Origin: Diadema setosum
Taxonomy: Eukaryota > Echinodermata > Echinoidea > Diadematoida > Diadematidae
Assembly: GCA_033980235.1 (NCBI GenBank)
Contig: CM067064.1
Coordinates: 2,158,501 to 2,222,500, forward strand
Direction: 5' to 3'
Length of the DNA stretch: 64,000 bases
Position 1 is the first letter of the stretch; every line of letters begins with the position of its first letter. Position numbers and translations under genes: made by a program. The notes under the pieces are model-generated. The model saw only the letters and a program-made list of their open reading frames with translations. It was not told the DNA's origin and did not search any database. This document shows positions 36,114 to 47,095 of this stretch, in pieces.

Positions 36114-38655
36114 CCTTCTTCTTCTTCTTCTTCTTCTTTATTTCTGGACAAAATTTGTGTATCGATTAGCTCAGAAAGTCCTCTTCCTATCAATGTCAAA
36201 ATTATACCATATGTGTATCATGTCCCAAAGACGACGGGTCAAGTGAAATCGTAGTGATCAGTCGACCGTGACGTCACTATGACGTCATTATATGAAAACA
36301 CATTTTCAATCATATCTCGATAATGGAATGGAATTTTTCAATGAAATTTACGTCACATATAGTTCAAGTCAAGCGCATTCTACTCATATAATCAAAATTC
36401 ATATTTTCTCTTGAAACGTGCGCGTACGCGCGCGTTGAAATATTTGTATGCTCCAATCGAGCTGAAAATTTTTTTGCACACGTTTCAGACCATTTGGAGC
36501 ATTTTTTGAAAAATTGAAAAAATCGGACGGACGCGTACGCGCGCGCACATATACGCACGCACAGCTCATATGCAATGAAAATTTCCCGTTTTTTCACCTT
36601 GATCGGATGTCTGAAATGTCAAGGAATATTTCTACCAAGTTTCAAGTCAATCCCACTCAAAATGACGTCATACGGTTAAGTCAAAGTTGAAATTCCGCGC
36701 GCGCGTCAATGGCGATATACAGTGCAACAATGCCAAAAAACTGCCAATTTTAAATCCGATTTTACTCGTCAGGATGGACGGTGACCCCCCCTTTTCTTTA
36801 CATATTCTGAAAGCTGATGAGTTGTACATGTCATTTCATGGGTTGGCAATGCTGGAAAAATGATTAAAATATATCAAATTTCTTAATAAAGTTAAAAAAG
36901 TAAATTTTCAAAATGACGTCATCAAATTTCAAGTTCATTCAAGCGTATCTCACTTATTCTTTAGTTGATTTTCGTCCAAATTTCAATATGTTGTAGCTTA
37001 TTAAATGGTTTTTCAGATATATAATAACAACAATTTGATTGGAGGACGGCATCACCTCGTAAAAAGGGATTAAAAGTAACATTGTTAAATTTGACCAGTT
37101 TACGTGTTATCTCTATGGGAGTGCAGTTTTTCTGGAAATGAAAACTGACATGACTATGTTTATCGAGCACTAGCTCACTTATGCTTCGGTGAATTTCTCC
37201 CATATTTTAGTATGTTGTAGCTGAGACTTTGGGCTATCGTAAGTGTGCCCTTCGTTTTTTCATACGGAGTCGGCATCATGCCCAAAAACTTGGTTGAAAT
37301 TAAAGCTTATCTTCCATGTATTTTCATATTCCTTTCTTTCTGCAACTTTCTTTGCAATAACTCAAGAAAAACAAGCTCTATCAGCCCAATATTTTGCACA
37401 TGTTTAGTTTATGTCACGTACATTATTTCATAAAATAACAACTACTTGATCAGGAACCTTCTTGGGTATGTAAATTAGGGTCAAAGGTCAAAAATGTTTC
37501 ATCCTGTATCTTGGTGAATACATGTCTCATCTTTCCCATATTTTGCATACGTAAAGACCATGTTACAAGGATCATTTCACAAAATAACCAATTTTTGCTC
37601 AGACGCCATCTTGTCTGTGCAAAGTAGGGTCAAAGGTCATATGTACTTCTTTCTTTATCTTCATTATGACGTGTTATCTCTATGGGAGGGAATTTTTCTA
37701 GATGTGAAAATTGACATGATTGTCTTTATCGACGACTAGCTCAATTACCCTTCGGTGAATTTCTTCCAGATTTTAGTATGTTGTAGCCAATGTAATACTC
37801 TTTAAGTTTTGTTCAATCAAAGTTTTAATCGGATGATGTCTTCACCTCGTGAAAATAGATATAATGTAACCTTGTCAAATTTAACCAGTTTACGTGTTAT
37901 CTCTATGGGAGGGAATTTTTCTGGAAATGAAAATTGACATGACGGTCTTTATCGAACACTAGCTCACTTACTCTTCTGTAAATTTCTCCCAGATTTTAAT
38001 ATGTTGTAGCTCATACTTTGGGCTATCGTGCCTATACCCTCCATTTTTTCATACGACGCCGAGATCACGTCAAAAAACTTGGTTGAAATCAAACTTATCT
38101 TCGATGTATTGAGATATTTCTTTCTTTCTGCAACTTTCTTTGCAATAACTCAAGAAAAACCGCCCCTATCACGCCCATATTTTGCACATGTTTAGTTCAT
38201 GTCACGTACATTATTTCATAAAATAACAACTACTTGATCAGACGTCATCTTGGGTATGTAAATTAGGGTCAAAGGTCATAAATGTATCATCCTGTATCTT
38301 GGTGAATACATGTCCTATCTTTCCCATATTTTGCACACGTAAAGACCATGTTACAAGGATCATTTCACAAAATAATCACTTTTTGCTCAGATGCCATCTT
38401 GTCTGTGCAAATTGGGGTCAAAGGTCAAATCTACTTCATTCTGTATCTTCGTTAGTGTATACGGAATTGTGTACCATAGATGTCAGGTCTGACTACCTTT
38501 TCTAAATGAGAATCCAAACATCACACGGCCAATGTCCACTAAACACAGATGAAACCGGTATGGTCATGCCTATTGGGATCAGGAGACTCAAATCGTTGAT
38601 TTACGAACAGATCGGATCACCTAATTTGTCAGTGTTGACAAATTCCAAGTCTAGT
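36114..38655 (+). mobile_element. Array unit 11 (body of the interrupted unit)
   Basis: It starts with CTTCTTC and runs to CTAG-T at 38651-38655. Together with the orphan head at 33457 it makes a full-length unit of about 2.6 kb. Confidence 0.7.
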
Positions 38656-40412
38656 TGGGTGTTCTTCTTCTTTCTTTATTTCTGGACAAAATTTGTGTAT
38701 CGATTAGCTCAGAAAGTGTTCTTCCTATCAATTTCAAACTTATACCATATATGTATCATGTCCCAAAGACGACGGGTCTAATAAAATCATAGTGATCAGT
38801 CGACCGTGACGTCACTATGACGTCATTATATGAAAACACATTCTCAAACATATCTCATCAATGGAATGGAATTTTTCAATGAAATTTACGTCACATATAT
38901 TTCAAGTTATGCGCATTCTACTCATATTGTCAAAATTCATATTTTCTCTTAAAACGCGCGCGTACGCGCGCGTTAAAATATTTGTATGCTCAAATCGAGC
39001 TCAAATTTTTTTTGCACACGTTTCAGACCATTTGGAGCATTTTTTGAAAAATTGAAAAAATCGGACGGACGCGTACGCGCGCGCACATATACGCACGCAC
39101 AGCTCATATGCAACTGAAATTTCCCGTTTTTTTACGTTTATCGGATGCCTGAAATGTCAAGTAATATTTCTACCAAGTTTCAAGTCAATCCGACTTAATA
39201 TGACGTCATACGGGCCCGTCAAAGTTGAAATTCCGCGCGCGCGTCAATGGCGATATACAGTGCAACAATGCCAAAAAACCGCCAATTTTAAATCCGAATT
39301 TACTCGTCAGGATGAACGGTGACCCCCCATTTTCTTTACATATTCTGAAAACTGATGAGTTTTACATGTTATTTCATGGGTTGGCAATGCTGGAAAAATG
39401 ATGAAAAGATATCAAATTTCTTAATAAAGTAAAAAAAGCAAATTTTCAAAATGACGTCATCAAATTTTAAGTTCACTCAAGCGTATCTCACTATTCTTTT
39501 GTTGATTTTCATCCAAATTTCAATATGTTGTAGCTTATTAAATGGTCTTTCAGTCATATAATAACAACATTTTGATTGGATGACGGCATCACCTCCAAAA
39601 AATGGATTAAACGTAACATTGTCAAATTTGACCAGTTTACGTGTTATCTCTATGGGAGTGCAGTTTTTCTGGAAATGAAAACTGACATGACTATCTTTAT
39701 CGAGCACTAGCTCACTTATGCTTCGGTGAATTTCTCCCATATTTTAGTATGTTGTAGCTGAGACTTTGGGCTATCGTAAGTGTGCCCTTTGTATTTTCAT
39801 ACGGAGTCGGCATCACATCCAAAAACTTGGTTGAAATTAAAGCTTATCTTCGATGTATTGAAATATTTCTTCCTTTCTGCAACTTTCTTTGCAATAACTC
39901 AAGAAAAACATGCCCTATCACCACCATATTTTGCATACGTTTAGTTCATGTCACGAACATTATTTTACAAAATAACAACTACTTGATCAGACGCCATCTT
40001 GGGTATGTAAATTAGGGTCAAATGTCATAGATGTTTCATCCTGTATCTTGGTGAATACATGTCCTATCTTTCCCATATTTTGCACACGTAAAGACCATGA
40101 AACAGGGATCATTTCTTCAAATAATCACATTTTGCTCAGATGCCATCTTGTCTGTGCAAAGTGGGGTCAAAGGTCATAAGCACTTCTTTTTCTATCTTCG
40201 TTATGACGTGTTATCTCTATGGGAGGGAATTTTTTAGATGTGAAAATTGACATGACTCTCTTCATCGAGCACTATCTTACTTATGCTTCGGTGAATTTCT
40301 TTCAGATATTAACATGTTGTAGCTGAGACTTTACACTATCAGGACTCGAATCAGTGATTTAAAAAAAATCGGATCACCTAATTTGTCAGTGTTGACAAAT
40401 TCCGGTTCTAGT
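38656..40412 (+). mobile_element. Array unit 12 (shortest, internal deletion)
   Basis: It starts TGGGTGTTCTTC with no hairpin. Near 40340 the sequence jumps from GAGACTTTACACTATC to AGGACTCGAATC, removing the last modules. Length 1757 bp. Confidence 0.65.
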
Positions 40413-40428
40413 TATTATTATTATTATT
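40413..40428 (+). repeat. (TTA)n tract between units 12 and 13
   Basis: About five TTA triplets between a 3' end and the next head, interpreted as target sequence like 20683-20704. Confidence 0.8.
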
Positions 40429-43008
40429 AGGTGATCCGAGTATCCTCTCGGATCACCTTCTGTATCTGTACTGATTCTTTCTTCTTCTTTATTTCTGGAC
40501 AAAATTTGTGTATCGGTTAGCTCAGAAAGTCCTCTTCCTATCAATGTCAAAATCATACCATATATGTATCGTGTCCTAAAGACGACCCATCAAGTAAAAT
40601 CATTGTGATCAGTCGACCGTGACGTCACTATGACGTCATTATATGAAAACACATTCTCAATTATATCTCAATTATGGAATGGAATTTTTCAATGAAATTT
40701 ACGTCACATATAGTTCAAGTCAACCTGATTCTACTCATGTTTTCAAAATTCATCTATATACTTCAAACGTGCGCGTACGCGCGCGTTGAAATATTTGTAT
40801 GCTCAAATTGAGCTCAAAATTTTTTTGCACACGTTTCAGACCATTTGGAGCATTTTTTGAAAAATTGAAAAAATCGGACGGACGCGTACGCGCGCGCACA
40901 TATACGCACGCACAGCTCATATGCAATGAAAATTTCCCGTTTTTTCACTTTGATCGGATGTCTGAAATGTCAAGGAATACTTCTACCAAGTTTCAAGTCA
41001 ATCCCACTCAAAATGACGTCATACGGGTCCGTCAAAGTTGAAATTCCGCGCGCGCGTCAATGGCGATATACAGTGCAACAATGCCAAAAAACTGCCAATT
41101 TTAAATCCGATTTTACTCGTCAGGATGGACGGTGACCCCCCATTTTCTTTACATATTCTGAAAGCTGATGAGTTGTACATGTGATTTCATGGGTTGGCGA
41201 TGCTGAAAAAATGATTAAAAGGTATCAAATTTCTTAATAAAGTAAAAAAAGTAAATTTTCAAAATGACGTCATCAAATTTCAAGTTCATTCAAGCATATC
41301 TCACTTATTCTTTAGTTGATTTTCGTCCAAATTTCAATATGTTGTAGCTTATTAAATGGTCTTTCAGATATATAATAACAACAATTTAATTGGATGACGG
41401 CATCACCTCGTAAAAAGGGATTAAAAGTAACATTGTTAAATTTGACCAGTTTACGTGTTATCTCTATGGGAGTGCAGTTTTTCTGGAAATGAAAACTGAC
41501 ATGACTATCTTTATCGAGCACTAGCTCACTTATGCTTCGGTGAATTTCTCCCATATTTTAGTATGTTGTAGCTGAGACTTTGGGCTATCGTAAGTGTGCC
41601 CTTCGTTTTTTCATACGGAGTCGGCATCATGCCCAAAAACTTGGTTGAAATTAAAGCTTATCTTCCATGTATTTTCATATTCCTTTCTTTCTGCAACTTT
41701 CTTTGCAATAACTCAAGAAAAACAAGCTCTATCAGCCCAATATTTTGCACATGTTTAGTTTATGTCACGTACATTATTTCATAAAATAACAACTACTTGA
41801 TCGGGCACCTTCTTGGGTATGTAAATTAGGGTCAAAGGTCAAAAATGTTTCATCCTGTATCTTGGTGAATACATGTCTTATCTTTCCCATATTTTGCATA
41901 CGTAAAGACCATGTTACAAGAATCATTTCACGAAATAACCACTTTTTGCTAAGACGCCATCTTGTCTGTGCAAAGTAGGGTCAAAGGTCATATGTACTTC
42001 TTTCTTTATCTTCATTATGACGTGTTATCTCTATGGGAGGGAATTTTTCTAGATGTGAAAATTGACATGATTGTCTTTATCGACGACTAGCTCAATTACC
42101 CTTCGGTGAATTTCTTCCAGATTTTAGTATGTTGTAGCCAATGTAATACTCTTTAAGTTTTCTTCAATCAAAGTTTTAATCGGATGATGTCTTCACCTCG
42201 TGAAAATAGATATAATGTAACCTTGTCAAATTTAACCAGTTTACGTGTTATCTCTATGGGAGGGAATTTTTCTGGAAATGAAAATTGACATGACGGTCTT
42301 TATCGAACACTAGCTCACTTACTCTTCGGTGAATTTCTCCCAGATTTTAATATGTTGTAGCTCAGACTTTTGGGCTATCGTGACTATACCCTGCATTTTT
42401 TTCATACGACGCCGAGATCACGTCAAAAAACTTGGTTGAAATCAAACTTATCTTCGATGTATTGAGATATTTCTTTCTTTCTACAACTTTCTTTGCAATA
42501 ACTCAAGAAAAACAGCCCCTATCACGCCCATATTTTGCATATGTTTAGTTCATGTCACGTACATTATTTCATAAAATAACAACTACTTGATCAGACACCG
42601 TCTTGGGTATGTAAATTAGGGTCAAAGGTCATAAATGTTTCAACCTGTATCTTGGTGAATACATGTCCTATCTTTCCCATATTTTGCACACGTAAAGAGC
42701 ATGTTACAAGGATCATTTCACAAAATAACAATTTTTTGCTCAGATGCCATCTTGTCTGTGCAAATTGGGGTCAAAGGTCAAATATACTTCATTCTGTATC
42801 TTCGTTAGTGTATACGGAATTATGTACCATAGATGGCAGGTCTGACTCCCTTTTCTAAATGAGAATCCAAACATCACACGGCCAATGTCCACTAAACACA
42901 GATGAAACCGGTATGGTCATGCCTATTGGGATCAGGAGACTCAAATCGTTGATTTACGAACAGATCGGATCACCTAATTTGTCAGTGTTGACAAATTCCA
43001 AGTCTAGT
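40429..43008 (+). mobile_element. Array unit 13 (full length)
   Basis: 5' hairpin from 40430 and CTAG-T at 43004-43008. Its first 200 bases match those of unit 14 closely. Confidence 0.72.
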
Positions 43009-43021
43009 TATTATTATTATT
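43009..43021 (+). repeat. (TTA)n tract between units 13 and 14
   Basis: Four TTA triplets separate the two full units. Confidence 0.8.
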
Positions 43022-45598
43022 AGGTGATCCGAGTATCCTCTCGGATCACCTTCTGTATCTGTACTGATTCTTTCTTCTTCTTTATTTCTGGACAAAATTT
43101 GTGTATCGGTTAGCTCAGAAAGTCCTCTTCCTATCAATGTCAAAATCATACCATATATGTATCGTGTCCTAAAGACGACCCATCAAGTAAAATCATTGTG
43201 ATCAGTCGACCGTGACGTCACTATGACGTCATTATATGAAAACACATTCTCATTCATATCTCATTAATGAAATGGAATTCTTCAATGAAATTTAGGTCAC
43301 ATATAGTTCAAATCAAGTTAATTCTACTCATGTTTTCAAAATTCATCTATACTCTGAAAACGTGCGCGTACGCGCGCGTTGAAATATTTGTATGCTCAAA
43401 TCGAGCTCAAATTTTTTTTGCACACGTTTCAGATCATTTGGAGCATTTTTTGAAAAATTGAAAAAATTGGACGGACGCGTACGCGCGCGCACATATACGC
43501 ACGCACAGCTCATATGCAATAGAAATTTCCCGTTTTTTTACATTTATCGGATGCCCGAAATGTCAAGTAATATTTCAACCAAGTTTCAAGTCAATCCCAC
43601 TGAAAATGACGTCATACGGGTCCGTCAAAGTTGAAATTCCGCGCGCGCGTCAATGGCGATGTACAGTGCAACAATGCCAAAAAACTGCCAATTTTAAATC
43701 CGATTTTACTCGTCAGGATGGACGGTGACCCCCCATTTTCTTTACATATTCTGAAAGCTGATGAGTTGTACATGTCATTTCATGGGTTGGCAATGCTGGA
43801 AAAATGATTAAAATATATCAAATTTCTTAATAAAGTTAAAAAAGTAAATTTTCAAAATGCCGTCATCAAATTTCAAGTTCATTCAAGCATATCTCACTTA
43901 TTCTTTAGTTGATTTTCGCCCAAATTTCAATATGTTGTAGCTTATTAAATGGTCTTTCAGATATATAATAACAACAATTTGATTGGATGACGGCATCACC
44001 ACGTAAAAAGGGATTAAAAGTAACATTGTTAAATTTGACCAGTTTACGTGTTATCTCTATGGGAGTGCAGTTTTTCTGGAAATGAAAACTGACATGACTA
44101 TCTTTATCGAGCACTAGCTCACTTATGCTTCGGTGAATTTCTCCGATATTTTAGTATGTTGTAGCTAAGACTTTGGGCTATCGTTAGTGTGCCCTTCGTT
44201 TTTTCAAACGACGTCGGCATCATGCCCAAAAACTTGGTTGAAATTAAAGCTTATCTTCCATGTATTTTCATATTCCTTTCTTTCTGCAACTTTCTTTGCA
44301 ATAACTCAAGAAAAACAAGCTCTATCAGCTCAATATTCTGCACATGTTTAGTTTATGTCACGTAAATTATTTCATAAAATAACAACTACTTGATCGGGCA
44401 CCTTCTTGGGTATGTAAATGAGGGTCAAAGGTCAAAAATGTTTCATCCTGTATCTTGGTGAATACATGTCTTATCTTTCCCATATTTTGCATACGTCAAG
44501 ACCATGTTACAAGAATCATTTCACAAAATAACCACTTTTTGCTCAGACGCCATCTTGTCTGTGCAAAGTAGGGTCAAAGGTCATATGTACTTCTTTCTTT
44601 ATCTTCATTATGACGTGTTATCTCTATGGGAGGGAATTTTTCTAGATGTGAAAATTGACATGATTGTCTTTATCGACGACTAGCTCAATTACCCTTCGGT
44701 GAATTTCTTCCAGATTTTAGTATGTTGTAGCCAATGTAATACTCTTTAAGTTTTGTTAATCAAAGTTTTAATCGGATGATGTCTTCACCACGTGAAAATG
44801 GATATAATGTAACCTTGTCAAATTTAACCAGTTTACGTGTTATCTCTATGGGAGGGAATTTTTCTGGAAATGAAAATTGACATGACGGTCTTTATCGAGC
44901 ACTACCTCACTTACTCTTCTGTAAATTTCTCCCAGATTTTAATATGTTGTAGCTGAGACTTTGGGCTATCATCAATGATTCTCCATTTTTTCATACGACG
45001 CCGAGATCACGTCAAAAAACTTGGTTGACATCAAACTTATCTTCGATGTATTGAGATATTTCTTTCTCTCTGCAACTTTCTTTGCAATAACTCAAAAAAA
45101 AAAAACAGCCCCTATCATCCCCATATTTTGCACATGTTTAGTTTATGTCACGTACATTATTTCATAAAATAACAACTAATTGATCAGACACCATCTTGGG
45201 TATGTAAATTAGGGTCAAAGGTCATAAATGTTTTAACCTGTATCTTGGTGAATACATGTCCTATCTTTCCCATATTTTGCACACGCAAAGGCCATGTTAC
45301 GAGAATCATTTCACAAAATAACCACTTTTTGCTCAGATGAAATCTTGGCTGTGCAAAGTTGGGTTAATGGTCAAATATACTTCATTCTGTATCTTCGTTA
45401 TAGTGTATACCGAATTTGGTAACAAAGATAGCAGACCTGACTCTCTTTTCTAAATGAGAATCCAAATATCACACGTTCAATGTCTCTAAACACAGATGAA
45501 ACCTATATGGTCATGCCTCTTGCGATCAGGACTCGAATCATTGATTAAAAAAAATCGGATCACCTAATTTGTCAGTCTTGACAAATTCCGAGTCTAGT
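43022..45598 (+). mobile_element. Array unit 14 (full length, last copy)
   Basis: 5' hairpin at the start, CTAG-T at 45594-45598. One TGACGTCA is changed to TGCCGTCA near 43858. Normal intron follows after the short TTATTATTG. Confidence 0.72.
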
Positions 45599-45607
45599 TA
45601 TTATTGT
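45599..45607 (+). repeat. Right remnant of the SINE (TTA)n tail
   Basis: TATTATTG after the last CTAG-T matches the (TTA)n left of the array (10061-10065). The following 177 bases up to the exon show no other feature. Confidence 0.5.
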
Positions 45608-45784
45608 AATCATGGCCTATCATGGCAGCAATTGGAATTCATTGTACTCATTTTAACCATAACAATCTGTTCCATAAAACTGAGGTACCAAGTTAAGGGT
45701 GTTTGTGTTAAATTTGATTTATTTGTGTAAAACACTCGTCCAACACCGAAACCGAATAAGATGCATTCTTTTTTTGGCTCACAG

Positions 45785-45983
45785 GGGCAGACGTCTTAGT
45801 TGGGTTCGCCGACACAAGCTGCCACTTTCCTACCTTTGGCTACGTGGTCAGTCGAGATAACGGTGAATCGACCACCTCGTGGACGGGCCAGTGCCACCTG
45901 TGTGACGGGGAGGAAGTCCTTTACACCACGTGGACCAACACACAGAGTGTCAACACCTGCTCTGAAATCAAGAAAGCTACGCT
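45785..45983 (+). CDS. Fibropellin-like exon: avidin domain, part 2
   Basis: The exon follows the acceptor ggctcacag and is spliced across a 36-kb intron from part 1. It begins in phase 1 and ends in phase 2 before gtgagt. FPTFGYVVSR and ESTTSWTGQC align with avidin PTFGFTVNW and ESTTVFTGQC, and VLYTTW aligns with VLKTMW. The Cys that pairs with avidin C4 (C83) is kept. W97 is kept, S75 is kept and F79 is Trp as in streptavidin, but W70 is Arg and W110 appears as Lys. Three further cysteines (TSC, LCD, NTC) are not in chicken avidin and could form extra disulfides with C14 of part 1. Confidence 0.88.
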
Positions 45984-47028
45984 GTGAGTTTATTCTTCAT
46001 TTCATTTCATTTATTTCCACTTAAATAAATAAATAGGTAAATAAATCAATATATGAATAAAAAATAAACAAGAACAACCAGCAATCAGTAAAGTTAGGGA
46101 GTTTGGCTGAAATAGGAAGGACATTTAGAATTTGATGAAACATAAGATTTGATTTCCTACAGTAACAAATACGGAAGCTTTTATACACAAATCTTTTTGG
46201 CTTTTTATAAAAAGTATTACTGTACTCCTAGCTGCACAGGTTGGTCAGTGACGTAAAAAAGAGCGCAGTTAAACGCACGCACGACCCATCATGCTTTGAT
46301 CTTTTCATTGTAACTTCAAAGAAGATTTTATTTTAGAAGCGTTTACCTGGTTATTGTTGTATTTTCTGTATATGGTCCCTAAAGACAAAAAAAAAAAAAA
46401 AGGTGAGATAACAAATATAACGCTTTTTTTTTTTTTTTTTTTTTAGAAATGTATAAATCTGAATAATTTAAAGACGCCCAGATCAGAGAGTCAAGGCAGG
46501 ACGCACGTTTGGTTTTCATTGTTCTCCATTCATTATTTAACAAACACTATGTTGACGTACTGTGCCGAAGATATTATTTGTAGGCCTAAATACGGAAAGA
46601 GAACAGGAATTTCACACATGCCATCTAGCCAAATTAACAAATAAATGGATAAATGGTCAGATATAATGGTAAAATACACATGTATCAACGATCAGATGAA
46701 CATTATGTATAGCTATACTTTGTGTGCTGCTTAATTTACACATTATACTTGCATGTAACATTGCAACTCTTTTCTCTTGTTTTTTCTCTGCATCCGATCA
46801 GTGATGGTATATGACAGAGTTGGTTTATTAAACTTTCCATGTGTTTTTACTCGTTTGCTTATTTTCTTTAAAAAAAAATCATTTCGGGTCATATTTGTGC
46901 CTATTTCAACCTATCGTTCGCAAGCCCTGAAATCTGTAGCAATAGTTCACTTGTTCCAAATGTAAAAGATGGAAGAGGGAATTTAATTATCTTTTGCTTA
47001 TCTTATTGCTCGTCTCAATTTTCTGCAG
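45984..47028 (+). other. Last intron of the fibropellin-like gene
   Basis: It holds only low-complexity sequence: ATTTC/AAAT repeats at 45993-46070, an A-run near 46388 and a T-run at about 46423-46444. No element ends were seen. Confidence 0.6.
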
Positions 47029-47095
47029 GGTTGGACAAGACAAGTGGACACGATTCCGGCAGAGCCAGGCTCCCCGCGAGGATATAACTGTCTAG
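47029..47095 (+). CDS. Fibropellin-like exon: avidin domain end and stop codon
   Basis: The acceptor ttctgcag ends at 47028. One base completes the Leu codon from the previous exon, then VGQDKWTRFRQ aligns with avidin VGINIFTRLRTQ. The avidin biotin ligand N118 is Asp here, as at the equivalent position in streptavidin. The protein ends with PREDITV and a TAG at 47093-47095. The C-terminal extension is about as long as that of avidin, so the protein ends with the beta-barrel and has no membrane anchor. Confidence 0.87.

Larger units (their letters stand above)
10066..45598 (+). repeat. 35.5-kb head-to-tail array of 14 Helitron-like units (family C)
   Basis: Fourteen 3' ends are present, each with AATTTGTCA-loop-TGACAAATT (last letters vary), then about 6 bases and CTAG-T. 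The motif CGGATCACC just before the hairpin is the inverse of GGTGATCCG at the start of full units. Unit lengths are 1757-3112 bp, most near 2.55-2.6 kb. All are in the same orientation as the gene. The longest ORF is 117 codons and recurs only because the DNA does, so the element is non-autonomous. The whole array sits inside the avidin-domain intron and accounts for nearly all of its 36 kb. Confidence 0.75.

Noticed and set aside
10442..43634. Recurring 60-117 codon frames in the array (MLKSSS..., MGEIHRS..., MEFVNTDK...)
   Set aside because: They recur because the DNA unit recurs, lie on both strands and in overlapping frames, lack known domains and differ between copies by stops and shifts.
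10066..45598. CRISPR array or prokaryotic repeat
   Set aside because: The units are kilobases long, have no short repeat-spacer pattern, and lie in a spliced animal gene.
10066..45598. Ordinary centromeric satellite
   Set aside because: Units have transposon-like ends, orphan heads, simple-repeat junctions and a SINE host, which a plain satellite does not explain.
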